In this document: positions 41,651 to 48,463 of the stretch, one piece after another | Position numbering within the stretch: position 1 is the stretch's first letter | Layout of the letters: each line of letters opens with the position of its first letter | Virus record (IMG/VR): IMGVR_UViG_3300019776_000488 | Span: 1 to 50,623 of that record | From: a virus | Length of the DNA stretch: 50,623 nt | Reading direction: 5' to 3' (one strand) | Position numbers and translations under genes: made by a program | Notes under the pieces: model-generated | What the model was told of the DNA's origin: nothing | Seen by the model: only the letters and a program-made list of their open reading frames with translations | The model's database searches: none

Positions 41651-41914
41651 CTATTTGAGTTCCATCAATCGCTGAATCGTGATGTTCAGCGCTGACAATT
41701 CGTCCATCTTTTTGATAGCCCACATCCGGCGCTGACCATGCCATCCCAGCATCCCATTCCTGTGGCAGCTCTCACAAAGCGCAATGCAAGTCCACTGGCA
41801 GCCCTGCTTGATGTGATGGGCCTCGGATACCGGCGGCGCATCGCAAACACTGCAAGGCAGGCTCTTGACGCGGGCAAGGTGGGCGCGCTCACGGGCGTTG
41901 AGCTTGTTATTCAT
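41651..41914 (-). CDS. Ref-like HNH nuclease (RecA-dependent nuclease family)
   Basis: 87 residues from MNNKLNARERAHLARVKS; SD GGGGTGG. The compact pattern SLPCSVCDAPPVSEAHHIKQ...CIALCESCHRNG...WHGQRRMWAIKKMDEL is that of the C-terminal nuclease domain of P1 Ref: CxxC, HH and CxxCH zinc/HNH residues and the distal WHG. Ref enhances recombination by RecA-directed cutting. Neighbour NinB is also a recombination factor. The length equals the catalytic part only. Confidence 0.75.
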   Translation of the reverse strand: MNNKLNARERAHLARVKSLPCSVCDAPPVSEAHHIKQGCQWTCIALCESCHRNGMLGWHGQRRMWAIKKMDELSALNITIQRLMELK

Positions 41915-42659
41915 GGCCCACCCCGCTTGTTTTTTTCTCAAACAAATGGCGACGACCAAAATTCACAAAACAGTTTTCCCTTGACCACGGTTTTGACTGG
42001 TCTATGCGGCTTATGGTCTGGTACCGATCTATTGGCCCAAAGTCCGAATAGAAGGCCCGGAAGTCATCCCATCGCTGGTCATAGTCATGATTGACAAGGC
42101 CAACGCCTTTTTCCATCCCAGCCTTGCAGCACGCACGAATCTTTGACCATGCCCTGTATAGCGGCGTGTGACCATTTAGCTCGCCGCTAGATGCGTTCGC
42201 GTGAACTGTGTGTGTCTCTAGTGCGACCTGCACCAATCGTTCTTGATGGAGGCAGCCACAGGACGTGGTTTTCCCGGTAGTCAGGTGCATTGGTCGTACT
42301 ACAACTTGGCCGCCACAATCGCACAAGCAAACCAGCCGTGATTTGACGTTCCGTCGATCTTGATCAATGTCAACCCCGGTGACCAGCAGCCGACCAAACC
42401 TTTTTTGGATGTACCTCGTTGGGTCGAACCTAGTGAGGCCGCTCTCTGATTTTTTCCGGCTCTGGCAGCTCTTGCACCCAGATAGCGTGCCTTTTTTGTG
42501 CCTTGTTTTTACTGTGTGCAGCGTTGCTTCATGCAAATTCCCGCAGTCGCAGCGAAAGCGCAATCGCGCCTTTCTCCCGTACGTCAGCACGCTATCAACG
42601 ACAAGCGGGCCATACCTAACTCCAGCCTCGCCGCCAGCCGGTGGTTTTACTGAGTTCAT
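41907..42659 (-). CDS. Zinc-ribbon protein, possible homing-endonuclease-like
   Basis: 250 residues. Two Cys-rich ribbons: RFRCDCGNLHEA...SGCKSC (about 35-68) and LVCLCDCGGQVVVRP...TSCGCLH (about 109-138). The C-terminal half has SKIRACCKAGMEKGVGLVNH, WDDFRAFYSDFGPIDRYQTI and NCFVNFGRRHLFEKKTSG, as in phage-borne AP2/HNH-type endonucleases without a clear HNH core. Likely a DNA-binding protein, possibly a selfish homing enzyme. It overlaps ninB by ATGA. Confidence 0.5.
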   Translation of the reverse strand: MNSVKPPAGGEAGVRYGPLVVDSVLTYGRKARLRFRCDCGNLHEATLHTVKTRHKKGTLSGCKSCQSRKKSESGLTRFDPTRYIQKRFGRLLVTGVDIDQDRRNVKSRLVCLCDCGGQVVVRPMHLTTGKTTSCGCLHQERLVQVALETHTVHANASSGELNGHTPLYRAWSKIRACCKAGMEKGVGLVNHDYDQRWDDFRAFYSDFGPIDRYQTISRIDQSKPWSRENCFVNFGRRHLFEKKTSGVGHE

Positions 42660-43117
42660 CTTGTCGCCTTTTCGGTTTCTGGGTCAATCCACTGCCGCGC
42701 CTCGTCCAGCTCCACACCATGCTCGGCGCTCCAAGCCATGACGTAATCCAATAGGCTTGCCATGCGCGCCTTGCCCATGCGGGCCGTGGATTCGCGCAAA
42801 TTGAGGAATTCGCCCTCTAGTCCGGGCACCATGTCTGCGCCTTGGCCGGTAGCCACAGCATGGCCCGACACAAACAGCAGCTTCCACTGCGCCGGTGTCA
42901 GGCTTTTCCCCAGCCACTGCGCCTGCCGCGATACGTCCCCGAAAAGCGCATGTAAAAGCCGGTTCTGCTGGGTGGTGCGGGTTTCTGCACGCAGCTCAAG
43001 CACCAGCGGCGGGCCGCCTGCACCTAGGTGGCCTTTGGTATGCGCCCATGCTTGCTGCAGTGCGCCGTGGGCCTGCTGGGGGTTGTGCAGGCGCAGTGTC
43101 AATACGGGGCTGCTCAC
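42656..43117 (-). CDS. ninB: NinB-family recombination protein
   Basis: 153 residues from GTG at 43117 (GTGA overlap with the DUF1064 gene); lambda NinB is 146. Family pattern: LTLRLHNPQQAHGALQQAWA, ELRAETRTTQQNRLLHALFG, GKSLTPAQWKLLFVSGHAV, FLNLRESTARMGKARMASL, MAWSAEHGVELDEARQW. NinB (Orf) is a single-strand-binding recombination mediator, substituting for RecFOR. Placed next to replication and nuclease genes as in lambdoid phages. Confidence 0.85.
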   Translation of the reverse strand: MSSPVLTLRLHNPQQAHGALQQAWAHTKGHLGAGGPPLVLELRAETRTTQQNRLLHALFGDVSRQAQWLGKSLTPAQWKLLFVSGHAVATGQGADMVPGLEGEFLNLRESTARMGKARMASLLDYVMAWSAEHGVELDEARQWIDPETEKATR

Positions 43118-43470
43118 TCCACAGCCTCCACTTTCCACGCTCCGCCCTTGAGCTTTTGCGCCCACACAAGCCGGGCCGGGAAGTGTTCGGCGCACACCTT
43201 GAACTTGACGCGGGCATCGTCCATGACAAAAGCGCCCTTGACTTCGTGCAGCTCCAGCTCCCCAGCGGCATTGAGTACCAGAAAGTCGGGGGTGTAGAAC
43301 GTGCTATCGGCCAGCCGCACCTTGACAGCCTCAAAGCGCCAGAACAACAACTGCCCGGTGCGCTGGGCCACGTCCAGCATTTGGGCGTACTCGGCCTCGG
43401 TCTTGTTCATGCGGCTTGCGCCATTGGTTTTGGGCAACCGGCCAAGGGCTTGGAATCGCTTGGTTAGCAT
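43114..43470 (-). CDS. DUF1064 protein, restriction-endonuclease-like fold
   Basis: 118 residues from MLTKRFQALGRLPKTNGASR. Family pattern: MNKTEAEYAQML, LLFWRFEAVKVRLADSTFYT, PDFLVLNAAGELELHEVKGA, DDARVKFKVCAEHFPARLVW. The PDF...E.HEVKG motif (D-x-E-x-K) is the PD-(D/E)XK active site, so it is probably a DNA junction- or damage-processing nuclease. Co-transcribed with NinB and replication genes. Confidence 0.8.
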   Translation of the reverse strand: MLTKRFQALGRLPKTNGASRMNKTEAEYAQMLDVAQRTGQLLFWRFEAVKVRLADSTFYTPDFLVLNAAGELELHEVKGAFVMDDARVKFKVCAEHFPARLVWAQKLKGGAWKVEAVE

Positions 43471-43697
43471 GTCGCACCTCTGGCCATAGGCTCCATTGGC
43501 ACCAGCTCGTGCGCCGGGGGCCGATACCCGGCTTCTTTGATGCGCTGGCCCACCGCTGCACGCAAGCCCCGGTACAAGCCAGAATCGTCGGCATCCATGC
43601 GGGCTACTTCTGCGCGGGTGTATTGCCACCATCCGGGCGTCATCGCCCAGCGCGTCATGTCGGTGACAGCACGGGAAAACTCGATGTCCGAGAACAT
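43464..43697 (-). CDS. Small conserved phage protein, unknown
   Basis: 77 residues: MFSDIEFSRAVTDMTRWAMT, PGWWQYTRAEVARMD, LYRGLRAAVGQRIKEAGYRP. TAATG overlap with its upstream gene; its end overlaps the DUF1064 start. No motif of known activity. The operon position suggests a replication or recombination accessory role. Confidence 0.6.
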   Translation of the reverse strand: MFSDIEFSRAVTDMTRWAMTPGWWQYTRAEVARMDADDSGLYRGLRAAVGQRIKEAGYRPPAHELVPMEPMARGATC

Positions 43698-43876
43698 TAC
43701 GCCATCCCCCTTGCATCAAGGTGTTCCAGCACAGCGCGTGCAGCCTTCACCTCATCAGGATTTACGGGCAGCTTGTCGCGCACCCGGTTCACTGTTTTCT
43801 TGGCCCATGCCTGCATGGTGTTGATGCTGCCGTGGAATTGCTGCTCTAGCAGCGCGCGGAATTGGGCTTCGTTCAT
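43697..43876 (-). CDS. Small helical phage protein, unknown
   Basis: 59 residues from MNEAQFRALLEQQFHGSINT (start 43876 overlaps the P-like gene's stop, ATGA). Mainly one helix plus AVLEHLDARGMA. A longer frame to 43969 has no basis. Unknown function. Confidence 0.55.
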   Translation of the reverse strand: MNEAQFRALLEQQFHGSINTMQAWAKKTVNRVRDKLPVNPDEVKAARAVLEHLDARGMA

Positions 43877-44340
43877 GCCGTACCCCCCAGTGCCCGCTTT
43901 GCAAACTGCACGCTGACGGGTGACAAACGATCCCCGGCTTGGTGCCGCGTCATGATTGCGCGCGCCCACGCCTTGGGGTCACTCACCTGTGGTTTTGCAG
44001 CCGCCTTGGCCTTGGCCACGATCTCGGCCACGACAACCGGGTCGGCCACGGGGGCTGGCAAGGCCACATGCACGGGCGGAGGGCATTTGTTGGCGGCAGC
44101 GGCAAACTCGATCACCGTGGGCGGTTTGCCGGGGGGCAAGTGCTTGAGCGCATACGCCAGCGCTTCGGGGTGGTTGACAAACCCGGCCAGCTCTTCTGCC
44201 CAGTCTGCAATCACATCGCACTCGTCCAGCCCTTCCCAGCGTGCCAGAAAATCCCGGCCATAAGTCAGAGTCAGTTTGCGAAAGAGTTTTTCAACCCAAG
44301 CAATGGGCAAAGCCGTTGGGGTTTGCGTGCTGTGGCTCAT
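43873..44340 (-). CDS. Replication protein P-like (putative helicase loader)
   Basis: 155 residues. ALPIAWVEKLFRKLTLTYGR, DFLARWEGLDECDVIADWAE, ELAGFVNHPEALAYALKHLP. The 'LF..LTLTYG..FL..W.GLD' core matches small P-like proteins downstream of O-like genes in Burkholderiales prophages; the C terminus is Ala/Val/Pro-rich with SDPKAWARAIMTRHQAGDRL. Follows the O-like gene with an ATGA overlap, as lambda O-P. Loader role inferred. Confidence 0.65.
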   Translation of the reverse strand: MSHSTQTPTALPIAWVEKLFRKLTLTYGRDFLARWEGLDECDVIADWAEELAGFVNHPEALAYALKHLPPGKPPTVIEFAAAANKCPPPVHVALPAPVADPVVVAEIVAKAKAAAKPQVSDPKAWARAIMTRHQAGDRLSPVSVQFAKRALGGTA

Positions 44341-45299
44341 TTCAGGGCTCCTTGGGCGTCTTTGATGGTTGCAGCTACGTCCACGGTGCGGAAGAAGTCT
44401 GCGGCGCTTTGGCGGGGGGGCTGCGGGGCTTGCGGGGCACGTTTAGCAACACTGGGGGCGAACTTTTCCATCTTTTCGCGCATGGTGCGTTGGTAAGTTG
44501 TCTCCAGAGGGCCATTGATCTTGGCCGCGTCCTGCTTGGCAAACTTGGCCGCGTTGCGCAGCCAGGTACGGAAAGCAGCTTGCCAGTCCGCCATCGTGCT
44601 GCCATTGGCGGTGTGGTGGTCAGCAAATGCTGCTTGCGCAGAGTCGATGTCCACATGCAGCTCACGAGCCATGTTCACGGCGGTGTTGTTGGGCTCGAAG
44701 TTCTCTGGATAGCTGGTCTTGCGCGATGCCTTGGGCGAGGCTGGTTCAGCGGGTGCTGGTGGCGGAGCGGGTGGTGCAGGAGGGGGTGGGGCTTCTGGCA
44801 AAGCAGGAGGGGGCGCAGGTGTTGATGTTGGTGCGGGCGCTTGCGCCTGCGAAACAATCAATCCTTGCTCCAATTGAGTCCTTGCTAAAACATCAGTACT
44901 TACTAGTGGTGGATTTGCCGTGAACGGTTGAGCCGTGCCCGGCAAACCCGTGTGCGGTTCCGTTCCCTGAAAATCCGTGCGCGGCTCCGCGCATTGCTCA
45001 GAGATGGTGTAGGCCATTTCGCCCAGTGTTCCATCCGCCTTGCGCGTCTGGGAGCGCGTGCAGTAACCGACGTCAATCAGCTCTTTAAGCAGGCCCCAAA
45101 CGCCATCCCGACCAGTGGATTTGCGGCTACCCTTGGTCTCGTTGATAAGTGCCTGCACATTGACCGTCCAATGATCTGGTTTACCCAGTAGAAAAACTAG
45201 CAGGCCGCGAGCAGCCCAAGATAGGCGCTTGTCTTCGCTGATCTTTTTATCGAGGACATAAAAGTTCGACTCTTTACGGGGGGCGCGAATAATGCTCAT
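44337..45299 (-). CDS. Replication initiator O-like/DnaT-like protein
   Basis: 320 residues. The N-terminal winged helix (LSWAARGLLVFLLGKPDHWT, VQALINETKGSRKSTGRDG) is typical of phage replication proteins; a Pro/Ala-rich linker (~165-205) follows. The C-terminal DnaT-like domain has NNTAVNMARELHVDIDSAQA, AFADHHTANGSTMADWQAAF, RTWLRNAAKF. Binds phage origin DNA, probably within this gene, and recruits the loader. ATGA overlap with the Rha gene. Confidence 0.75.
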   Translation of the reverse strand: MSIIRAPRKESNFYVLDKKISEDKRLSWAARGLLVFLLGKPDHWTVNVQALINETKGSRKSTGRDGVWGLLKELIDVGYCTRSQTRKADGTLGEMAYTISEQCAEPRTDFQGTEPHTGLPGTAQPFTANPPLVSTDVLARTQLEQGLIVSQAQAPAPTSTPAPPPALPEAPPPPAPPAPPPAPAEPASPKASRKTSYPENFEPNNTAVNMARELHVDIDSAQAAFADHHTANGSTMADWQAAFRTWLRNAAKFAKQDAAKINGPLETTYQRTMREKMEKFAPSVAKRAPQAPQPPRQSAADFFRTVDVAATIKDAQGALK

Positions 45300-46066
45300 G
45301 CCACCACCTCGCCAAACAGCTCTACCAGGTCAATGCCGTAAACGCCAAGCCATGCCTGCGCTGGGTAGGTGTTGACCTTCATCTGAAGGCCGGGATTAAA
45401 TGACTTGCCCATGTCCAATCCTGCGGCAGTGCAATACTTCTTCAGGTCGCGCCAGTTGTAGCCTTGGCTGCCAGTCTTGTTCTGAACAGCAATTACGCTG
45501 GCACTTTGCGTGGCCTCGCCCATCAGTGCGCGCAACTTCCTGTTCTCATGTGCCTTTGTTGCTGCCGTGGCCATCGCCGTAGCCTCGCGCTTGCTGCCTA
45601 TCTGGGCCTTGGTGCGGATAGCCTCGTCGCGCTCCAGTTGGATGCGCTTGTTGTCGGCCAGCAGAGTCAGTTGCTTGGCGGCCAAGTCTTGGATTAGCAG
45701 CAACTTGCCCTCGTCTGTGGTCAGGTCAGGGCCTGCCGCCACTTGGGTTTCCAGTTCTTGCCAGCGGTCAACAATGCGGGCGGTGTATTCGGGGTAAAGC
45801 TGGGCAACGACGATGATGCTGTCGCGGCGGCCTTGGACGCCCGTGAAGACGTAAGCCTTTGTTGGCTTGGTGGCAGTGGGGATTTCCTGCATTGCAGGGA
45901 ATTCGATTACACCTTTGGCTGCCAAGCGCTCGATGGCAATCTTTACGTTGTCATGGCGCGAACCGGTCAACTCGGAAATTTCCAAGCTACTCATGGTCAG
46001 TGGCGCATTTGCATCATTGCCGACAAAGGTCAGGGCGATTTGTGTTTTCTGGGGAAGTGTTGGCAT
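45296..46066 (-). CDS. Rha-family phage regulator
   Basis: 256 residues from MPTLPQKTQIALTF (ATG 46066; a TTG at 46075 is possible). Rha domain: LTMSSLEISELTGSRHDNVK, IAIERLAAKG, VFTGVQGRRDSIIVVAQLYP. A coiled coil (~130-185) and an ANT/KilA-C-like C terminus (GYNWRDLKKYCTAAGLDMGK, YPAQAWLGVYGIDLVELFG) follow. Rha proteins regulate phage development in some hosts. In the early operon ahead of replication genes. Confidence 0.75.
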   Translation of the reverse strand: MPTLPQKTQIALTFVGNDANAPLTMSSLEISELTGSRHDNVKIAIERLAAKGVIEFPAMQEIPTATKPTKAYVFTGVQGRRDSIIVVAQLYPEYTARIVDRWQELETQVAAGPDLTTDEGKLLLIQDLAAKQLTLLADNKRIQLERDEAIRTKAQIGSKREATAMATAATKAHENRKLRALMGEATQSASVIAVQNKTGSQGYNWRDLKKYCTAAGLDMGKSFNPGLQMKVNTYPAQAWLGVYGIDLVELFGEVVA

Positions 46067-46087
46067 ATAATTCAATCCGTAATTTGC

Positions 46088-46363
46088 TTACACATTTCCG
46101 GCTTGGTGCTCTAACACCTGCCGGATTTTTTTTGCCTGTTGCTTTTGCGGCTTGGGCGTGGGCACCGTGGCACGCAAGCCCAAGTGCATCGTCCGGCGGG
46201 TGCGCTCAACGTTCGCGTTGTTGATTGCGGCGATCACGTCCCGCTCAATCCGGCTGGGAGTGCGGTCAGCAATGGATTGGGTGGTGCCGGTGCGAAAGTG
46301 CGGCGGCTGTGTGAGGGTCAGGCGGCGCACGCCACGGCCATAGTTGACGAGGTGCTGGTTCAT
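46088..46363 (-). CDS. Small basic phage protein, unknown
   Basis: 91 residues from MNQHLVNYGRGVRRLTLTQP, strongly basic (VRRLTL, VERTRRTMHLGLRA, KPQKQQAKKIRQ), perhaps nucleic-acid-binding. Trimmed from a longer frame because the upstream part runs antisense to the plus-strand cassette. No family recognised. Confidence 0.45.
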   Translation of the reverse strand: MNQHLVNYGRGVRRLTLTQPPHFRTGTTQSIADRTPSRIERDVIAAINNANVERTRRTMHLGLRATVPTPKPQKQQAKKIRQVLEHQAGNV

Positions 46364-46379
46364 GCGCGGCCTTGGCAAT

Positions 46380-46441
46380 GGGTGCCCGCCACCTCTCGGG
46401 GCAAAATGGAAGTCTCTACACAACCATTCCCGAGAGGGGCG
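46380..46441 (+). promoter_or_regulatory. Covarying hairpin leader RNA, copy 1
   Basis: Plus strand. GGGTGCCCGCC (46380-46390), then stem CGCC-A-CCTCTCGGG (46387-46400) pairing with CCCGAGAGG-GGCG (46429-46441), inner stem AATGG/CCATT and a 14-base loop AAGTCTCTACACAA. The 3' arm contains the SD (GAGAGGGG) of the ATG at 46445, so folding would mask it. The same architecture with different stem bases is at 47410-47475. Confidence 0.7.
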
Positions 46442-46444
46442 AAC

Positions 46445-46663
46445 ATGAATATGACAACAGAACAACTCATGGCTGCAATCACGCCTTTGGTGATTGCGCT
46501 TCACGAGAAGGGCATCCTGGACATTGCAGAGATTCCTCACTACTACGAGGATGCAGTAGTGCGCCGCAAGGAGATTGGGGCGACGGACGACGAGGTGGCG
46601 TTTCAACAGGGGCTGGTGGTGGGCTTCCAGCATCTAGCGAAGGCGGTAAAGGGCGGGGCATAA
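46445..46663 (+). CDS. Small helical protein of plus-strand cassette 1, unknown
   Basis: 72 residues, MNMTTEQLMAAITPLVIALH, HEKGILDIAEIPHYYEDAVV, EVAFQQGLVVGFQHLAKAVK. No family recognised. Encoded opposite to the early operon and antisense to the 3' end of the 46479-47039 gene for 185 bp. SD GAGAGGGG lies in the hairpin leader. It shares its leader with the Cas2-like gene at 47479, suggesting a moron-like cassette with a common regulatory signal. Confidence 0.65.
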   Translation: MNMTTEQLMAAITPLVIALHEKGILDIAEIPHYYEDAVVRRKEIGATDDEVAFQQGLVVGFQHLAKAVKGGA

Positions 46664-47039
46664 AGCCAGCGGCGATAAGCATTTCGGCTGCCACGTCGCT
46701 GTCGCTGTTGGTGTGGTGTTGTGCGACCTGCGCGCCCAAATACACATGCGCCACGTTGCGCCCAAATATCACGGGGTTATTTGAGGTGCTTGCGTGGGCG
46801 CGCGCCCATTCGGTGGCGGCGATGAGGGGCAGCGATTCTTTGGACATGGGCGATTTATCTTCGGTGGAGGGTTTTGCAGTGGGCTTGAATGACGATTGCT
46901 TCCAGCGCATTTCAGCAATCGCCTCTTGGATGAGATCAGGGCTGGGCTGCTGTGCTCTAGCGGCCACTGGCTCGTAGTCTGTACGCACCAGTTCGTGGCA
47001 AACTTCTGCGTAGGGGCGCTGGGTGGGGGTGTTGCTCAT
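46479..47039 (-). CDS. Early-operon protein, 3' end antisense to cassette 1
   Basis: 186 residues from MSNTPTQRPYAEVCHELVRT. The first ~125 residues look like a genuine protein (SLPLIAATEWARAHASTSNN, HVYLGAQVAQHHTNSDSDVA, AEMLIAAGFMP). After residue ~126, at the cassette's stop codon, the sequence becomes Pro/Ser-rich (RPLPPSLDAGSPPPAPVETP) and reads antisense to the plus-strand gene. Likely the original C terminus was displaced by insertion of the cassette. Function unknown. Confidence 0.5.
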   Translation of the reverse strand: MSNTPTQRPYAEVCHELVRTDYEPVAARAQQPSPDLIQEAIAEMRWKQSSFKPTAKPSTEDKSPMSKESLPLIAATEWARAHASTSNNPVIFGRNVAHVYLGAQVAQHHTNSDSDVAAEMLIAAGFMPRPLPPSLDAGSPPPAPVETPPRRPSPQSPCGALLHPRSSEESLQCPGCPSREAQSPKA

Positions 47040-47042
47040 GGC

Positions 47043-47354
47043 TTAATCCGCCTGACTCGATTCGAGGGGGAAAAATGGGGCTTTGAGTACGCTGAGAGCT
47101 TTCATACGATCGGCCTCATGCTCAAACCGCTCCGCAACCATCTGACCAAACGACTTGCCGTACATCAAGACGTAGATGCAGTCGCGCAGCACATCGGCGC
47201 GGCGAAAGCCATTGCGGCTGCAATACTTCAAGAACAGCTCATGGGTCGGGGTATCGAGCATGGTGCTGGCCTCGTGCTCCAAATGACCCAAGGGGCCGAT
47301 GGCGCTGCGGGCGAACTTGAGTTGTCCGTTTTCTTCGGGGGCCGGGGTGTTCAT
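47043..47354 (-). CDS. Early-operon protein, unknown
   Basis: 103 residues: MNTPAPEENGQLKFARSAIG, LDTPTHELFLKYCSRNGFRR, ADVLRDCIYVLMYGKSFGQM. No family recognised; the 'FR.ADVLRDCIYV' helix resembles a ribbon-helix-helix-type regulatory segment. An 11-codon ORF (MSNPTPPKEAP, 47351-47386) with SD AAGGAGG ends in ATGA overlap with this start and may couple translation. Confidence 0.5.
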   Translation of the reverse strand: MNTPAPEENGQLKFARSAIGPLGHLEHEASTMLDTPTHELFLKYCSRNGFRRADVLRDCIYVLMYGKSFGQMVAERFEHEADRMKALSVLKAPFFPLESSQAD

Positions 47355-47409
47355 GGCGCTTCCTTTGGTGGGGTGGGGTTAGACATGGGTGGCCTCCTTG
47401 GAGGTGGTA

Positions 47410-47475
47410 GGGGTGCCCGCCCTGCCTTGGGCTATGCTGGGAGTTCTCACACAACCAGCAGCCACAAGGAGGGCG
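47410..47475 (+). promoter_or_regulatory. Covarying hairpin leader RNA, copy 2
   Basis: Plus strand. Starts GGGTGCCCGCC like copy 1. Outer stem CGCCCT-G-CCTTG-GGCT (47418-47433) pairs with AGCC-A-CAAGG-AGGGCG (47460-47475): 15 bp with two bulges. Inner stem GCTGG/CCAGC, 14-base loop GAGTTCTCACACAA. The SD AAGGAGGG is inside the 3' arm, 4 bp before the ATG at 47479. Stem bases differ from copy 1 yet pair, a compensatory pattern. Confidence 0.7.
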
Positions 47476-47478
47476 AAC

Positions 47479-47766
47479 ATGAACAAAATCCTGTTCACAT
47501 ACGACTTGAACAAAGAAACGTCATCCAACAAGTGGGGAGAAATTCGGAAGGCCATCGTTGCAACCTTCCCTACTCACTGGAGCAGGTTGACGACCACTTG
47601 GATCGTCGAGACAGAGCTCACGCCAAAGCAGGTGCGCGACTGGCTTTTGCAGTTTTTGGACTCCAACGACGAGGCCTTTGTCGTGGACATCTCAGGCAAG
47701 GCCGCCTCTTGGCACGGAATAGATGCGCGCGGGTCAAAGTGGTTAGTGGATGTACTGGAGCGCTGA
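47479..47766 (+). CDS. Cas2/SinR-like ferredoxin-fold protein of cassette 2
   Basis: 95 residues. KILFTYDLNKETSSNKWGEI at the N terminus has the beta1-Asp-Leu-Asn pattern of Cas2-superfamily proteins; SRLTTTWIVETELTPKQVRD, LQFLDSNDEAFVVDISGKAA and the C-terminal GSKWLVDVLER complete a ferredoxin-like layout. Closest in character to orphan SinR/VapD-type Cas2 relatives; no cas1 or CRISPR adaptation gene nearby. Plus strand, antisense to the 3' part of the 47574-48125 gene. Function unknown; possible nuclease or toxin-like. Confidence 0.6.
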   Translation: MNKILFTYDLNKETSSNKWGEIRKAIVATFPTHWSRLTTTWIVETELTPKQVRDWLLQFLDSNDEAFVVDISGKAASWHGIDARGSKWLVDVLER

Positions 47767-48125
47767 TTTGGGTCAGGCAGGCCCAGTGCGGCACGCAACA
47801 ACCAAGCATCGCGCTCATCACACGAGATAACTGCATCGGATTTGAGGATGTCCCCTATGCCCTCTGAGCGCAATGGCGTACCGGCAGGCAGAGTGATGGC
47901 CGTTTTGGGTGTGTGCGGCACACCCTCCTTCCTGCCTGCCTCGCGCATGGCCTCATGCAGCACCTTGATGCTGACGTCCATCTCGCGGGCCTTTTGCAGC
48001 CCAGCAGCGCTTTCTTGCTTTCCTGCCTCGGCAGCAGCAGCGGTTGCGCGAATGGCGGCAGCCGCACTGTCTACGGTAGCCTGTGCTTTGGTCAGCGTGG
48101 CGCGCAGCGATGCTTTACTGGGCAT
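47574..48125 (-). CDS. Early-operon coiled-coil protein, 3' end antisense to cassette 2
   Basis: 183 residues from MPSKASLRATLTKAQATVDS (start 48125, AGGAGG at 7 bp). The first ~120 residues are Ala-rich helix (AATAAAAEAGKQES..., KAREMDVSIKVLHEAMREAG) then DAVISCDERDAWLLRAALGL. From about residue 122, opposite the cassette's stop codon, the sequence is Ser/Thr-rich low-complexity antisense reading, so the original end was probably replaced. No family recognised. Confidence 0.45.
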   Translation of the reverse strand: MPSKASLRATLTKAQATVDSAAAAIRATAAAAEAGKQESAAGLQKAREMDVSIKVLHEAMREAGRKEGVPHTPKTAITLPAGTPLRSEGIGDILKSDAVISCDERDAWLLRAALGLPDPNQRSSTSTNHFDPRASIPCQEAALPEMSTTKASSLESKNCKSQSRTCFGVSSVSTIQVVVNLLQ

Positions 48126-48387
48126 GGGTGGCCTCCTGTGGGGTGTGGGTGGGGGTGGGGTGGCGGCTAGGTAGCGGCTGAGGGAGACATCGCTCGCCGC
48201 GTTCGACAGCATGGAAAAAGTCAAGCAGCGGTTGAATCGTCATCACCCCTGGGTTTTGCCGATCCCGACACGCAATTTTTCGCGGAAGCGTTTTCGCCAC
48301 AGCGCACTCCGCCGCGATCGCCTCCCAGCGGTCTGACCCCGCTTTGCGTAAGTTTTCACGGAGAAATTCAATGATCGATAGCCTCAT
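48115..48387 (-). CDS. Cro-like regulator, first gene of the early operon
   Basis: 90 residues from MRLSIIEFLRENLRKAGSDR (start 48387). HTH-like WEAIAAECAVAKTLPRKIA, then CRDRQNPGVMTIQPLLDFFH, a pattern found in small Cro-type regulators of Burkholderiales prophages. Its -10 (TAAAGT, 48396-48401) is only about 10 bp from the ATG, so the mRNA is probably leaderless or nearly so. C-terminal tail Pro/His-rich. Divergent from the CI-like gene over two shared operators. Confidence 0.7.
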   Translation of the reverse strand: MRLSIIEFLRENLRKAGSDRWEAIAAECAVAKTLPRKIACRDRQNPGVMTIQPLLDFFHAVERGERCLPQPLPSRHPTPTHTPQEATHAQ

Positions 48388-48395
48388 AGGCCCCG

Positions 48396-48439
48396 ACTTT
48401 AATCCCAAATCTGGGAACAATCAAGTCCCAAACTTGGGA
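48396..48439 (-). promoter_or_regulatory. Early leftward promoter and twin CI/Cro operators
   Basis: Two near-palindromes, TCCCAAATCTGGGA (48403-48416) and TCCCAAACTTGGGA (48426-48439), centred 23 bp apart, about two helical turns. On the minus strand -35 TTGATT (48419-48424), 17-bp spacer, -10 TAAAGT (48396-48401); operator 1 fills the spacer. Binding would block this promoter, as for lambda OR/PR. Confidence 0.8.
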
Positions 48440-48463
48440 ACCTGTTTCGACCATGCTCTAGGC

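Noticed and set aside
48344-48463. Longer CI-like start upstream of 48464
   Set aside because: It would place both operators inside the coding region and overlap the divergent Cro-like start; the HTH region begins well after 48464.
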